Part shown: piece after piece, positions 14,887 to 26,076 of the stretch
How the letters are laid out: the number at the start of each line of letters is the position of its first letter
Numbering within the stretch: position 1 is the stretch's first letter
Source: Cryptomeria japonica
Taxonomy: Eukaryota > Streptophyta > Pinopsida > Cupressales > Cupressaceae
Direction of reading: 5' to 3'
Length of the DNA stretch: 64,000 bases
NCBI RefSeq assembly: GCF_030272615.1
Contig: NC_081407.1
Coordinates: 375,141,018-375,205,017 of the forward strand
The notes under the pieces: generated by a model
Databases searched by the model: none
What the model saw: the letters and a program-made list of their open reading frames with translations, nothing else
What the model was told of the DNA's origin: nothing
Translations under genes and position numbers: made by a program

Positions 14887-15489
14887 GTGCGAAGTTTTAA
14901 ACCATCCACTACTTGTGCCCTAGCCCCGCCCCCTTGGGCTCCTAGTAGTTTTTTTTTTCCTATGTCCTTGAAACCTGACAGGCTAAGCGGCTCACTCATT
15001 TTGGCTTTTAAGTTTTTGAGAGACTCAAGTCTCAGACTTCAGACGTAAAAATTGTAAATTTCCAAAGCATGAATATTAATGATAATTTTTCAAATTCTAG
15101 TTTGTTTTAGTTTGCCTCTTATAGTCTTATGGATATAAGAATGCTTTCTATAATTCTATTTCATTTTTATTGATTAATTTTTTTCAAATGCTTTTTGTAT
15201 ATGAGCTATGTTATTTCAATTATTTGTTAAACAATGGCAATAATGTAATACCGTGATCTTTTTTATGTAATGCTTCTTCCTCTATATTTAATATATATAT
15301 ATAAAAAATCAGTTTGTTCCATTAATTATTTGTACATTGATTATGGTTGATTATAATTTTATAAATATATAATTAAGATTTGAACTAAAACTCCAACTTA
15401 CTTATATTAAACTAAATTTAATATAATTAAATTTAGTTATTTTAATTATATTAAACTTACTTATTTTATTTATATTAAATTAAAATTTA
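14887..15489. other. AT-rich intergenic sequence
   Basis: No gene. It becomes strongly AT-rich after 15,050 and grades into the tandem repeat that follows. Confidence 0.5.
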
Positions 15490-15771
15490 TATTAAACTAA
15501 ATTTATGTTGAACTTTTATATATATTTTTAGTCTTTATTTATTTATTAAATTAAAATTTATATTACACTAAATTTATGTTAAACTTTTATATATATTTTT
15601 AAACTATTTTTTAAAATTATATATCGTAAACATATTTTTAAAGAATTTTGTTAAACTTTAAATTAATACACTAAATTTATGTTGAACTTTTATATATATT
15701 TTTAAACTATTTTTAAAAATTATATATCGTAAACATATTTTTAAAGAATTTTGTTAAACTTTAAATTAATA
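15490..15771. repeat. AT-rich tandem repeat, ~105-bp unit
   Basis: Two nearly identical units (about 15,560-15,666 and 15,667-15,771) share ACTAAATTTATGTTRAACTT, ATATATCGTAAACATATTTT and AAAGAATTTTGTTAAAC. A partial unit precedes them at 15,490-15,530. Confidence 0.8.
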
Positions 15772-15997
15772 TTATAGATTTAATATTGAATGTTTTCTTT
15801 TTTATATTAAACTTTTACCTTTCAAATTGTATATCAAAATTTATGTTTTTATTTAGTTATTTGTTTTATTCTAGAAACTAAGTTTCATGTTTGATACTTT
15901 TTTTTGAATTTCAATTTTTTACAAATACTATTAACATTATATTTAATAGTTATCTCAAACTATTGCACATCTTTAAAATTTAAATGTCTCTTATTAT

Positions 15998-17222
15998 GGG
16001 ACCGACGACATCTGACAACACTCAACAAATATCATTGTTCGTCAGATGAGCAAAGATCAACGACATAGGGTGGATTTCAGCCCAAATGTGGGAAGTGAAC
16101 ACATTTGTGAGAACTTCGCTCGGAATTGAACATTTTAAATTTAATTAAATATAATTAAGTCTATAAAGCTCTTTTTCGGGCGGAAGTTTAAAATGATTAA
16201 ATAGACTTAAAAAACAGACCCAAAAAGTGACACAAGTATGGTGACGTGCCAGAAAAATGACAGAAGTTGTGGGACCCACTACATCTGAAAATAGGTACCA
16301 TCGTCCGTTGGATGAACAAAGATCAATGACTTAGGGTGGATTTCAGCCTGAATGCGGGAAGTGAACACATTTGTGAGAACTTTGCCCAGAATTGAACATT
16401 TTAAATTTAATTAAATATAATTAAGTCTATAAAGCTCTGTTTCGGGTGGAAGTTTAAAATGATTAAATAGACTTAAAAAACAGACCCGAAAAGTGACACG
16501 AGTATGGTGACGTGCCAAAAAATTGGCAGAAGTCTCAAGTCATGGGACCCACGACATCTAAAAATAGGTACCATCATCCATTGGATGAGCAAAGATCAAC
16601 GACTTAGGGTGGATTTCGGCCCAAATGTGGGAAGTGAATACATTTGTGAGAACTTCGCTCGAAATTGAACATTTTAAATTTAATTAAATATAATTAAGTC
16701 TATAAGTATAAAGCTCTTTTTTGGGTGGAAATTTAAAATGATAAAACAAACGTAAAAAAAAGACCCGAAAAGTGACATGAGTATGGTGACGTTTTCGAAA
16801 ACTTCCAGAAGTCATGGGACCCATGATAACTGACAACAGGTACGATCATTCATTGGATGAGCAAAGATCAATGACTTAGGGTGGATTTTGGCCCGAATGT
16901 AGGAAGTGAACACATTTATGAGAACTTCGCCTGGAATTGAAACGTTTTAAATTTAATTAAATATAATTAAGTCTATAAAGCTCTTTTTTGGGTGAAAGTT
17001 TAAAATTATTAATAAAACTTAAAAAACAGACTCGTAAAGTCACACAAGTATGGTGACGTGCCCAAAAAATTGCAAAAGTCATGGGACCCACGATATCTAA
17101 CAATAGATACCCTAGTCCCTCATCCGTTGGATGAGCAAAGATCAATGGCTTTGGGTGGATTTTGGCCCGAATGTGGGAAGTGAACACATTTGTGAGAACT
17201 TCGCCCGGAATTGAACGTTTTA
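15998..17222. repeat. Satellite-like tandem array, ~272-bp unit
   Basis: Units begin with GGGACC(C/G)A at 15,998, 16,271, 16,544, 16,816 and 17,083, giving periods of 273, 273, 272 and 267 bases; the last unit is partial. Each unit carries GATGAGCAAAGATCAAYGAC, GGTGGATTTYRGCC, GTGAGAACTTCGC and AATTTAATTAAATATAATTA in the same order. Units differ by a modest number of substitutions, many of them transitions. Confidence 0.93.
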
Positions 17223-17231
17223 CATTTAATA

Positions 17232-17420
17232 TCCTCTGAATTTATACTGAAGTAATGAATGTTTTGTCCTTTGGCATCGAATAGTTATTTATAATAATTA
17301 ATAAAATTACAACATGATTCTTAATGTCCTCGGAATTTATACTTAAGTAATGAATGTTTTGTCCTTCAGCATCGAATAGTTATTAATAGTAATTAATAAA
17401 ATTACAACATGATTATTGAT
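17232..17420. repeat. Tandem duplication, ~95-bp unit x2
   Basis: Two adjacent units start TCCTC(T/G)GAATTTATACT at 17,232 and 17,327 and share AAGTAATGAATGTTTTGTCC and GCATCGAATAGTTATT. They directly follow the 272-bp array. Confidence 0.85.
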
Positions 17421-17771
17421 ATTTTGCCCTTTAGGTATTACTTTTCTACTTTTCAGAGTTTTCAAAATAAGAGACTCATAAATCATAATCGTATTTCATT
17501 TCATGGACAAACTTGTAAATTGAGGGAGATTTAGAAACAACTACTAGATTGAGGAATGCAAGTTGCAATAGAGACTGTCTGCACCAATCTAGTGAAATAG
17601 AAATTTTGGGTAAAATCTAGAACACCTACATCCCGCCTTTTTTTATTTATTTTTAATCTTGTGGTCCAATTTGAGGGTTAGCATTTTCAGGTTTTTATCT
17701 AGCATTATTTTGAATTATTAACAATAACAACGATGGGGAAACCGATAAGCAGTAGTTCAACATGAAGCCAA

Positions 17772-20700
17772 GTGAAAAACAAAATGTACCTAACCGAACT
17801 GGTTAAAACACCAGGTTTCACTAATGAATACCATGATATTTATGACCTTGCTATCCATGGTGAAAAGCGTATCATAGATATTATATATGCATTGTCTAGT
17901 AAGGCGGCATATGCATGTAGGGCAAAATTTATTGTTTTCAACCCGATGTTAAAACAAAGAACATATAAAATCGCATCATGGGATGTTGGATTGGGAAGCA
18001 TGGTGTTACCTGAAGTATTCCCTTGCCTTGATTTTGTCATGCTCTGCGCCAAAAATTATGATGAAGACAAACAAAAGCAATTGTCAATAAAAATACAAAA
18101 GAGGAAATTCTATCCATAAACGAGGGAGAATTTGCTCGTTTGTTGAACGTAGGATTTTAAGCCCAAAACTCAAACGTCCAAATTGACCTTGAAAATCTAG
18201 CAAGGAATTATGAGAGACTCAATGCAAGTCACAGAGATTCATTTATCAAAGCTCTAATAAAGAGTGGTATTGGTATTGTGTTGGATCAGAATCATAAGCC
18301 TCCTTATGATTCTAAAATTTTTGTTCCATGGGTTGGGGATACTATTTCCTTGCTGTCATTTTGCCTAGCATTGAAAAATGATAGAGAAGTGGGTGCAAGC
18401 CTTCTTGAAATGATTTATAATATCCATTGTGTAGGTCAGCCAGTAAGATATAATTTTATTGAGAACATTATTAAATCCATGCAAAAACAATTGCTAATGA
18501 TAAAAAAAGGTTCATGTAAGACATTTAGGTTCTCATCCTACTTTTGTTATCTTCTTCTATCCAAGTATCATGCAATATTTGAGACCAACAAGCTTCAAAT
18601 TGTGAGCTATAAGATTGATTAGAAGACTGGGAAGAGAACATAGTGTCCAATATATGAATGGACACGAAAGATAAGGATGCATGATAATAGAAAGAACTAC
18701 AACCATTTTGTAGGCTTCTTTTTGGCACCAATGTATAATTAAATTACAAGCACTCCAATGCCTAGGTTTCCCATGTCTTGTAGAGATTGCATTCAACTCA
18801 GAAGTCAAATAGAATTGGTTGATTGGTTCTTCATGGAAGAATTCACTGTGTTAAGAGTTTACTAATTGAGAGTAAAACCATACAGACTTCCAATACATGT
18901 GACAGAGAGGGTATTTGTATTAGAGTATGTACGACAATTGGAGAGCACAGATAGGAACTTCCATGGTCAGCAAAAGAAGAACATATTTCCTTCCATGCCT
19001 TTCTCATGTGGAGGGTTCACATTTGAGAGAAAAGCATTCAATGCGGTACATGATTTTTTAACATTTTTAAAATTTGGTGATGAGGGTCTCTGGAAATATG
19101 ATCCAATCAGTGTAGTTCAAGAAAGGCTTAAGAAAAATGGGAACTCTTCAGCGTTATGTCAACATGAAAGTAAACCATTGCTAGAAAAGCATAGAAACAT
19201 GGACTCCTTGGATGAGGTTAAAAAAGAGATGGAGAAAATTGCAGCTGACAACAACATTTCAACAGAAGAAATTCCATCACAAATTATGGCATTGCACACA
19301 CATAGGACAACGGAGGAGGTCCAGGGTATCCAAAATAGGAGATCCTACAATTTCTACCTAAAATCTGTTAATCCTTCTAAGAAATCTATTCCCAAATCAA
19401 TTCTGTAAGAATGTAAAGAGAGTTTTTGGACTCAAACCAAAATAAATGATTTTTGGACTATGAGGAAGAATCTCGGTGAACCAAAGACAAGTGCAGAATT
19501 TGAGAACATCGACGAGGATGTAGAGTTTAGAAAATTGTGGAATATGAAGCATCCCACAACAACATATGATAGGAGTGAAGATGATGATGAGTATGAGGTT
19601 GATCCCCCTCCAACAACTACTACAGCCCCTAAAATATTAGGTGGAGTCAATGAGTCCATGAAAGAAAAATATAGCAAAGAGACAAGCATTATGGAAAAAA
19701 TGGGTTTTGAAGGTGGTGGTCTAGGTGCCAAAGGAGAGTGAATTTGGTATCCACTTCAGGTACAACTTCCATCAGAGTCAAAATCAAAAGCTCCTATTAA
19801 ACTAGTCATTAGACTTGATTCTTCAGATTCATCATGGATAGGTACTACTCATTACCCTCTGGGTCCACCTACAATTGTTTCAGGTTCAAATCCACAACCA
19901 CCACCACATCATAGTATTCCCATTGGTGGTGAATCAGGTGCCACTGCCACATGTGGGGAATTTGGGGATAGTATTCCCATTATTGTTCAATCAAGTGACA
20001 TTGTGATTGGTGGGGTTGGCATGGGTACTACTAGTACTACTGATACTAGTTGTCTTGTTGTTGGACAAGGGCTACAAGAAAATATCTCTCGCAAGAGGCC
20101 ACTAGTGGTAGATAATAATACTATTTAGAAAACTTTATCAAGTACCACTGACACTACAAAATAATCATTTGCAGCTTCAAATCACACACCTAAAAAGATT
20201 ATGAAAACTACATATAAAAGTGTCAGTGGGATTGGGACAGGATCAAGAATTGTTGTTGCTAATCCTAGTCAAGCATTAGTTAAAACCACAGGAATAAGTG
20301 GAACTAGAGCCTCTGGTATTCCTATGTCACCTTTCAAACATTCAATTGCTTTAGGAAGCCCAAATTTTTAATTTCATGACTACTATGAAAAATATGAACA
20401 CACAACAAAAACAAATAAAGAAAAAAAGAAAGCATTTCATAGGGTTTTCCAGACTAAAGTTTTAAACGAACAACCTGCAAGGAACAAGGTATTTACAACA
20501 TATGACCCACATAAAGATATGATGGAGTTCATGGTTTTTATGCCCCCGGCCCCAACTAAAGATAAAAATCCACCACACAGTCAGATAGATCCCTCTGAAT
20601 TTCAAGTTAGCATGCTCCAAATGGATTTTTCCAAAGTACATAATGTGGACAAAATTAGTGTGTCAAAAAGGAGTAACGAAGTGGTCTACACTTCACTGCT

Positions 20701-21865
20701 AAAGGTGGAGAGAGAAAAAATAAACTGGAGAAACAAATAGAAAAGTTACAGGCAGATTTGGAAAACAAAAAAAATCAAGGAGGAAAGCAACAGATAGCAA
20801 GTGTAATGATTTAAAGAAAAGGATAAAAAATTTGGGCTCTGTAGTAGAAATTGCAGAGTAGGAGAAGATGGATGCAAAATTTAAGGACCTAATAGAAAAA
20901 CTGGCTAAAAGCAGTAAAAAATTGATGAGGAAAGAGCCAATTTTGAAAAATTATACAAAAGTTATGAGTCTGCTGCTGCCGAAATGAGAAAATTACAGGA
21001 CCTATTGGATCATGGGAAGGAAAAAGAAAAAAATTTGCAAGAGGAAGTAGAGGAAGAAAGAAATAAATGTGCACAAATGAAAGAAGACCTGCATAATGCA
21101 AATGATTAAATAAAAACTCTGGAGGATAGATTGAAAGATAATATGAAAAATACAATGAAGTATATACAAGAAAACATTTGGCTGCAAATAATGCAAAAGA
21201 GTGACAATTTCTGTGAATGGTTTGAATTGAATGAAAGTTTGAGAGTAATTTATATGAAAATCAAAGGGCACTTTGAGAAGAGCATACATGTTTATTCAAA
21301 AGAGGAAATGGTAAAAAAGATTCTGCAAGTAGTCTACAGTTCCAGCGACAACTACTTGGCATCCAAGGGAATTAAGAGCCGCATTGATGCCACAATTAAG
21401 ACATCATCTATCATTCAAAAATGTTAGAAGCTAAGGGAAACATCATAAGTTATGGAAAATTATGGAAAAAAGATATTGAAGCTGCAAGAAAAGAAAAATA
21501 ATTTGATTAAACTTGGTTTTCCTAAGACCGTTGACCCATCAAATAAATTCATTGGAAAAGAAGCTTACACAAAAAGCACGGAGATAAAAATGAAATCTAA
21601 TTTAGACTTGCTTCCAAAGGACACAACTCCCCAAAGCTTTCTAGAATTCATCCAACCATTTACAACTCTAAATTTGGTATTGGACAAAACAGTGATGTCA
21701 AGTCAATCTTCTAAATATGGAATGTTGACGAAGTTGCAGTTGACTTTCCATAGTTTACAGAATATTGACCTTCCATCAGACAAAGAGTGGAGCACCTACA
21801 AAAACTGGCACATAAATCTTAAGAATCATAGTATGTATTGCACAATTTTCTTCTTTTACTCTTAA
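17772..21865 (+). mobile_element. Fossil element A: pol-less element protein, helical domain plus coiled coil
   Basis: A broken plus-strand coding region, perhaps eight or so breaks. In order it shows a globular N-terminal part with SINEGEFARLLNV and IDLENLARNYERLN, the segment KTFRFSSYFCYLLL, then MEEFTVLRVY and VFVLEYVRQLEST, an acidic linker, a Pro/Thr/Ser-rich stretch with repeated Thr, a charged coiled-coil part (20.7-21.4 kb), and a tail LPSDKEWSTYKNWHINLK. Nearly all of these blocks have a counterpart in the same order in fossil C (46.4-49.8 kb), and several in element B ORF1. No protease, reverse transcriptase or integrase motif is visible. LTRs of this copy were not identified; element B starts just downstream at about 22,140. 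The function of the protein is unknown. Confidence 0.6.
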
Positions 21866-22139
21866 TTTCAAGGTTTTATGTTTTTTCTGTTTGCTATTTT
21901 GCTAATCCAACCTATGAATCTATGATGCACAGTGCAAAACTTCAGCCAGCAAATTTGTATTCTCAAATTCTCCCTTGCTTTAACATTTATGCATTTCTCT
22001 ATTTATGATTACTAGGTTTTAGGCACTACTGTTATCTATGTTTAATTTGTCATGGCGTGAATTAATATTTAATTTTGAACTCTATTTTTTGAACAGGAGA
22101 CATCAGACATGTAGCAGATGTTAAATTGATAATACAACC
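21866..22139 (+). other. Non-coding spacer between element A and element B
   Basis: About 270 AT-rich bases after the end of the element A coding tail, up to the TRTTGGCATATG start of the element B left LTR. No clear target-site duplication matches the sequence after 28,706. Confidence 0.4.
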
Positions 22140-22948
22140 TATTGGCATATGGACACTCCAATGAGACATTGTATGTGATTGAAGGTTTTGTCATTGATGG
22201 CAACCTTGCAATCCTATGGCACCGACAAGACATCATACTGGCAAAGCATTATACAGGCAAGACAGTGTACTGGCATTAGTTAGATCACTCTACACTGGCA
22301 CCGACATAGAAGAAAAGATGTATACCGGCATAGAGGCCGACAGGATTTTTGATATGTAATATTTTGTTTATTATTGTAAGCCGACTTGGCAAATTGTAAA
22401 ATGACTCTTGTATATAAAGGAGATCATTGTAGACATTTAGTAAGGTAATGTGGTGAGCACAAAGAAAATTATTAGGTAGACCTAATGTGCGAATTATAGG
22501 TCAAGGGTATATGTAAAGAACGGAGCAAGAGCTGGTACTAAATCTAGCATTAGAGATGCTATTGTAAAGTAGTACAAGTTATTGGATTAATATAATCCTT
22601 ATTGTAAGTCAGTGTGACTTCTCATTGAGCAGTGAGCTCTAGGCAGTTGGCCTTCCTGCATGTGCAGGCCCCTATTGTAAGTGATATTCTCTTATTGGCC
22701 AGTGAGTGAATATTGTGGGTCACAAATCCCACTGAGGTTTTTTCCACATCGGGTTTCCTCGTTAAACATCTTGTGTTATGGTGTTCTTTTCATGTGGATA
22801 TTTCTGATTCTGTTTATTGCATTAATTCTTGCATACCCGTATACTGTTATTTTATGTTTTGCATGTTTTAATTCAAGAAAATCTTATCACCGGTTAGATA
22901 CTGATTCACCCCCCCCCCCCCCTCTCAGTATCTGTGTGAATCCTAACA
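22140..22948 (+). repeat. Left LTR of element B
   Basis: About 809 bases ending CCTAACA, pairing with 27,910-28,706. A TATA-like TATATAAAGG lies at 22,411-22,420 and a C-run near 22,910-22,922. The first bases differ slightly from the TGTTGG start of the right LTR. Confidence 0.88.
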
Positions 22949-22950
22949 AT

Positions 22951-22962
22951 TGGTATCAGAGC
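22951..22962 (+). other. Primer-binding site of element B
   Basis: TGGTATCAGAGC two bases after the left LTR matches the 3' end of plant initiator methionine tRNA, the usual primer of Copia and many Gypsy elements. Confidence 0.85.
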
Positions 22963-23019
22963 CTAGTCCTCTATTTTCAGAAGCCTAACAACTTGAGGAA
23001 GATCTTGACACCGGTAAAG

Positions 23020-24153
23020 ATGGAAAATCTGATGAAGCAACTTGAAGGAGCTCTTACAGACTATGATGTAGAGAAGTTGAAAAATATCAAATTAGAAGAT
23101 GATTTAAGAGCAGCTCAGGATATCATTCAGGCACTTCAAGAAAATCTTACTATTGCAAGAAATAAATGAAGAGAACTTTGTGAAAAATTGCAAAATGAGA
23201 ATGATGAAAAGGAATCACTTAATGACATGATAAGCAAGCTAAAACAAGAGATCATGACAACAAAAAACGAAATGCAGGATATGACTATGAGATTTTGCAA
23301 AGAGATTGAGGATAGAAAGAAGAATGAAGAAGAATTGACCAGAAGACTAAGTGATGCAGCAAATGAGAACACAAGACTTAGCTATGAAAATGACATGTTG
23401 AAGATAGATCTGATGCATACTCAGAATGACTCAAATGAACTGATGAGACAAAAAGAAATCTTGGAAAGGGAATTGGAAACTGCAAATCAACATAAAGAAA
23501 AATTCAAGAAAAGCTTAGAAGAACTTGGTACCTTATTGAAGAATCAAAAACCTAAAGGTGACACTTCTGGAATTGGCTTCAAAGTTGGTGAAAGTTTTGG
23601 TACTACAAATACTCAGGAACACAGCAAACCGGTAAGACCACCTAATACTTATAAATTCAATGGAAAATGCTTTAATTGTAATAAGTATGGTCATAGGGAA
23701 AATGAATGTAGATCTAGGAATTATCAGAATATCAATACACCCACCGGTCAATGTTCCAAATGCAACAAAGTTGGTCATAACTCTGAAAACTGTAGAATGA
23801 ATGTGAGATGTTATGTCTATGGAAGATTTGGACATTTATCTAATCAATGCAGAACACAAACCGGCATAGGTTATGGGAAAGCTATTCAAAAAAATAATGT
23901 AACTTGTTATGCATGTAACAAGATTGGGCATATTGCTAGATTTTGTAGAAGTAAAGGTACATCAGTAGACAACAAAAGTGCTAGCTTGAAAGGTAAAGAA
24001 AAAGTTGAAGAGGTTAAGAAAGAATTCTCAAAGAAATGGATTAGAAAAGCTGATCTAAATATTGGGAATACTCCTCCACTGGTAGAACCAACAAATGCTT
24101 CATCGACAGGACAGAGCAGTGCTCCACCGGCAAGAAGTTCTTCATCTAATTGA
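23020..24153 (+). CDS. Element B gag-like protein, coiled coil plus four zinc knuckles
   Basis: The frame starts MENLMKQLEGALTDYD. The first two thirds are charged, heptad-like helices (coiled coil) with many Glu, Lys, Asn and Gln. The last third has four CCHC-type knuckles: CFNCNKYGHRENECR, CSKCNKVGHNSENCR, a third near CYVYGRFGHLSNQCR, and CYACNKIGHIARFCR, then a basic and Ser-rich tail. Such knuckles bind RNA in retroelement nucleocapsids. Four knuckles is more than the one or two of most plant gags, and no typical gag core domain was recognised ahead of them. About one break interrupts the frame. It is followed by ORF1 some 300 bases later. Confidence 0.75.
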
Positions 24154-24454
24154 AGAAAATTTCCTTGAGGGTTTGGAAATCTAATGACACATATGCTATT
24201 ATTCCCTCGGTTAGAGATAAGAAGTTGAAAATTACTTATTACTAGCAAACAATGTTAAGTGAATACTTAACCGACACGCAATTAATGTGGTAGATGGCAA
24301 AAAGACATTATAAAAATAAGGTTTTGGCTCCATTTCATTTCACCGTGATTTCAAACTTTCAGAGAGCACGAAGATTTCGAGCTAAGGCATTTCAAGCAAG
24401 AAGCAAGCACACTCCAAGCATTCATCCATCCAAGACAGAAAAAGGTATTTAATC

Positions 24455-25306
24455 ATGGCATCCACCTCTGCAATTGAATACATAGCAAACCCTACTATTG
24501 TGGAAGTAATTAAAAGACCTAGCCCCGTATTTCCATTAGTCCCCGAGATAGAAAAGAAGGATGATACCTTAGGTGCATTTTCTCAAATTCCTAAAGGTGT
24601 TGTATATGCTGAAGACCCTAGAATGTACATCCACTACAACATTGAAGAGTTAGGAGATGAGGAAATCAAAACCATGTATAAAAATGAGATATGTGATGAT
24701 ACCGGCAATGTTAAAGCTGAACACAAGATTATTGAAACCCTAGGATTCACAGAAATCCTTAGCATTCCTGAATTTCCTAAGGATGTGACTAGGATAGTAT
24801 TAAGCAGAGTTCATGGAGAATTTTTCTGGCTAGATGCAATTCATAAGATCACCAAGGGAGCGGTAAAAGCTATCACAGGGTTACCGACCACCGGTAAGAG
24901 GCCAGACAAAAACAAGAAGGTTTCCAATGATTTAGTCATAGACCTAATAGGTGCAACATTCGATAAGAGATCTCTAAGGGTTAACGATGTAAAAGATATC
25001 AATGTGAGATTCATAAGTATGATATTAGGTTACAAAGCCACTCATGCTAATAGACTTAACTCAGTTTCAAGTTTATGCATTAAGAGTGCTTATGATTTGG
25101 TAACATACAATGCAAAAATTGACATCTATGAATGGTTAAAAGATGAACTGATAGACAACCTTGGAAAGATAAAAAAGGATAAGAAAGGAACTTTCAGATT
25201 TGGAAATCTGTTAGTATGCCTAATGCTTCATATAACAAAACAGGTTCCCGGTATAGGATATAAAGAACTAGGATATGACATACCGGTAGGAAAGCAATTG
25301 ACATAA
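24455..25306 (+). CDS. Element B ORF1: helical domain shared with elements A and C
   Basis: 283 residues, start ATG at 24,455 after a long untranslated stretch. Mostly alpha-helical in look, without a known catalytic motif. Blocks shared with fossils A and C are VLSRVHGEFFWLDAIHK, AVKAITGLPTTGK, SMILGYKATHANR, YEWLKDELIDNLGKI and KGTFRFGNLLVCLMLH. The product ends VGKQLT, and ORF2 begins a dozen bases later in the same frame. The function is unknown; its place where pol would be expected makes it an accessory element protein. Confidence 0.7.
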   Translation: MASTSAIEYIANPTIVEVIKRPSPVFPLVPEIEKKDDTLGAFSQIPKGVVYAEDPRMYIHYNIEELGDEEIKTMYKNEICDDTGNVKAEHKIIETLGFTEILSIPEFPKDVTRIVLSRVHGEFFWLDAIHKITKGAVKAITGLPTTGKRPDKNKKVSNDLVIDLIGATFDKRSLRVNDVKDINVRFISMILGYKATHANRLNSVSSLCIKSAYDLVTYNAKIDIYEWLKDELIDNLGKIKKDKKGTFRFGNLLVCLMLHITKQVPGIGYKELGYDIPVGKQLT

Positions 25307-25318
25307 CTGTTTAATACC

Positions 25319-26074
25319 ATGGGTGAGAACAAGGAGAACAACATTCATGACTTTTTCCAAGCATTAAAGACAAAAATGAAGAAAAGAATAAGGTTATCTC
25401 AGAAAATTGTAGACAAATACAAAGATGATATATGCTTTGTTATTAAGAAAGATGAAATATGGATGGAAGCAGTCATCCCAAGGACAATCTGGGTAACCGA
25501 AATGGGCTATGAGACAGATGACCACATAGTTGAAACTTATGCTAAAGCACTTCTGGAAGCCCCCAAAGAACCTAAGGAAGAAGTATTTGGTAGTGTTGAA
25601 ACCATAGAAAGCCAAATACAGTCTAAGAAAAGAGTAAAGAAGGTAGAGGCATTTGTGAGGAAAGGATCCAGACAAGCAAAAGCCATTAAGGAAGATGTAT
25701 TAAAGAAAATTGGCATAACAAAAGATGAGTTGGCAGCCCCACAGCCTGAAGCTCATATATCACTGGTAGGTACCTCTTTGGAAGTCGACATGCCAACAAC
25801 TTTTAAAAGAGTTGTTAGGAAAAGAGATCCCTCACCGGCAACCACTCCTTCACCTAGAAGGACAAGGCAGAAGCAACAAGCTGTGAGATCTCTGGTTAGA
25901 AAGGTCACACCTAAGAAGAAGCTAACTCCTAAGAAAAAGAAAAAGAAAAAAACTGACTTGGCACCCCTAGACATATTGCTAAATGAGATCACAGAGGAAG
26001 GAAAATTGAAAAACATAGAGAAAATTTATGACACTCTATTTGCTAAGAGAAAGGGCAAGTTGAGGAAAGTGTAA
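25319..26074 (+). CDS. Element B ORF2: basic protein of unknown function
   Basis: 251 residues. The first ~100 residues are mixed helix and strand with Trp-rich DEIWMEAVIPRTIWVTEMGY. The second half is strongly basic: VVRKRDPSPATTPSPRRTR, LVRKVTPKKKLTPKK and a run of nine lysines, which could bind nucleic acid or act as nuclear signals. It lies between ORF1 (same frame) and ORF3 (starts 2 bases after the stop, another frame). A and C also carry a basic or Pro-rich linker after the helical part. Confidence 0.6.
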   Translation: MGENKENNIHDFFQALKTKMKKRIRLSQKIVDKYKDDICFVIKKDEIWMEAVIPRTIWVTEMGYETDDHIVETYAKALLEAPKEPKEEVFGSVETIESQIQSKKRVKKVEAFVRKGSRQAKAIKEDVLKKIGITKDELAAPQPEAHISLVGTSLEVDMPTTFKRVVRKRDPSPATTPSPRRTRQKQQAVRSLVRKVTPKKKLTPKKKKKKKTDLAPLDILLNEITEEGKLKNIEKIYDTLFAKRKGKLRKV

Positions 26075-26076
26075 TA

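Noticed and set aside
23136-23372. Minus-strand Ser/Phe-rich frame, and similar minus frames within element B
   Set aside because: Shadows of the plus-strand coiled-coil coding regions.
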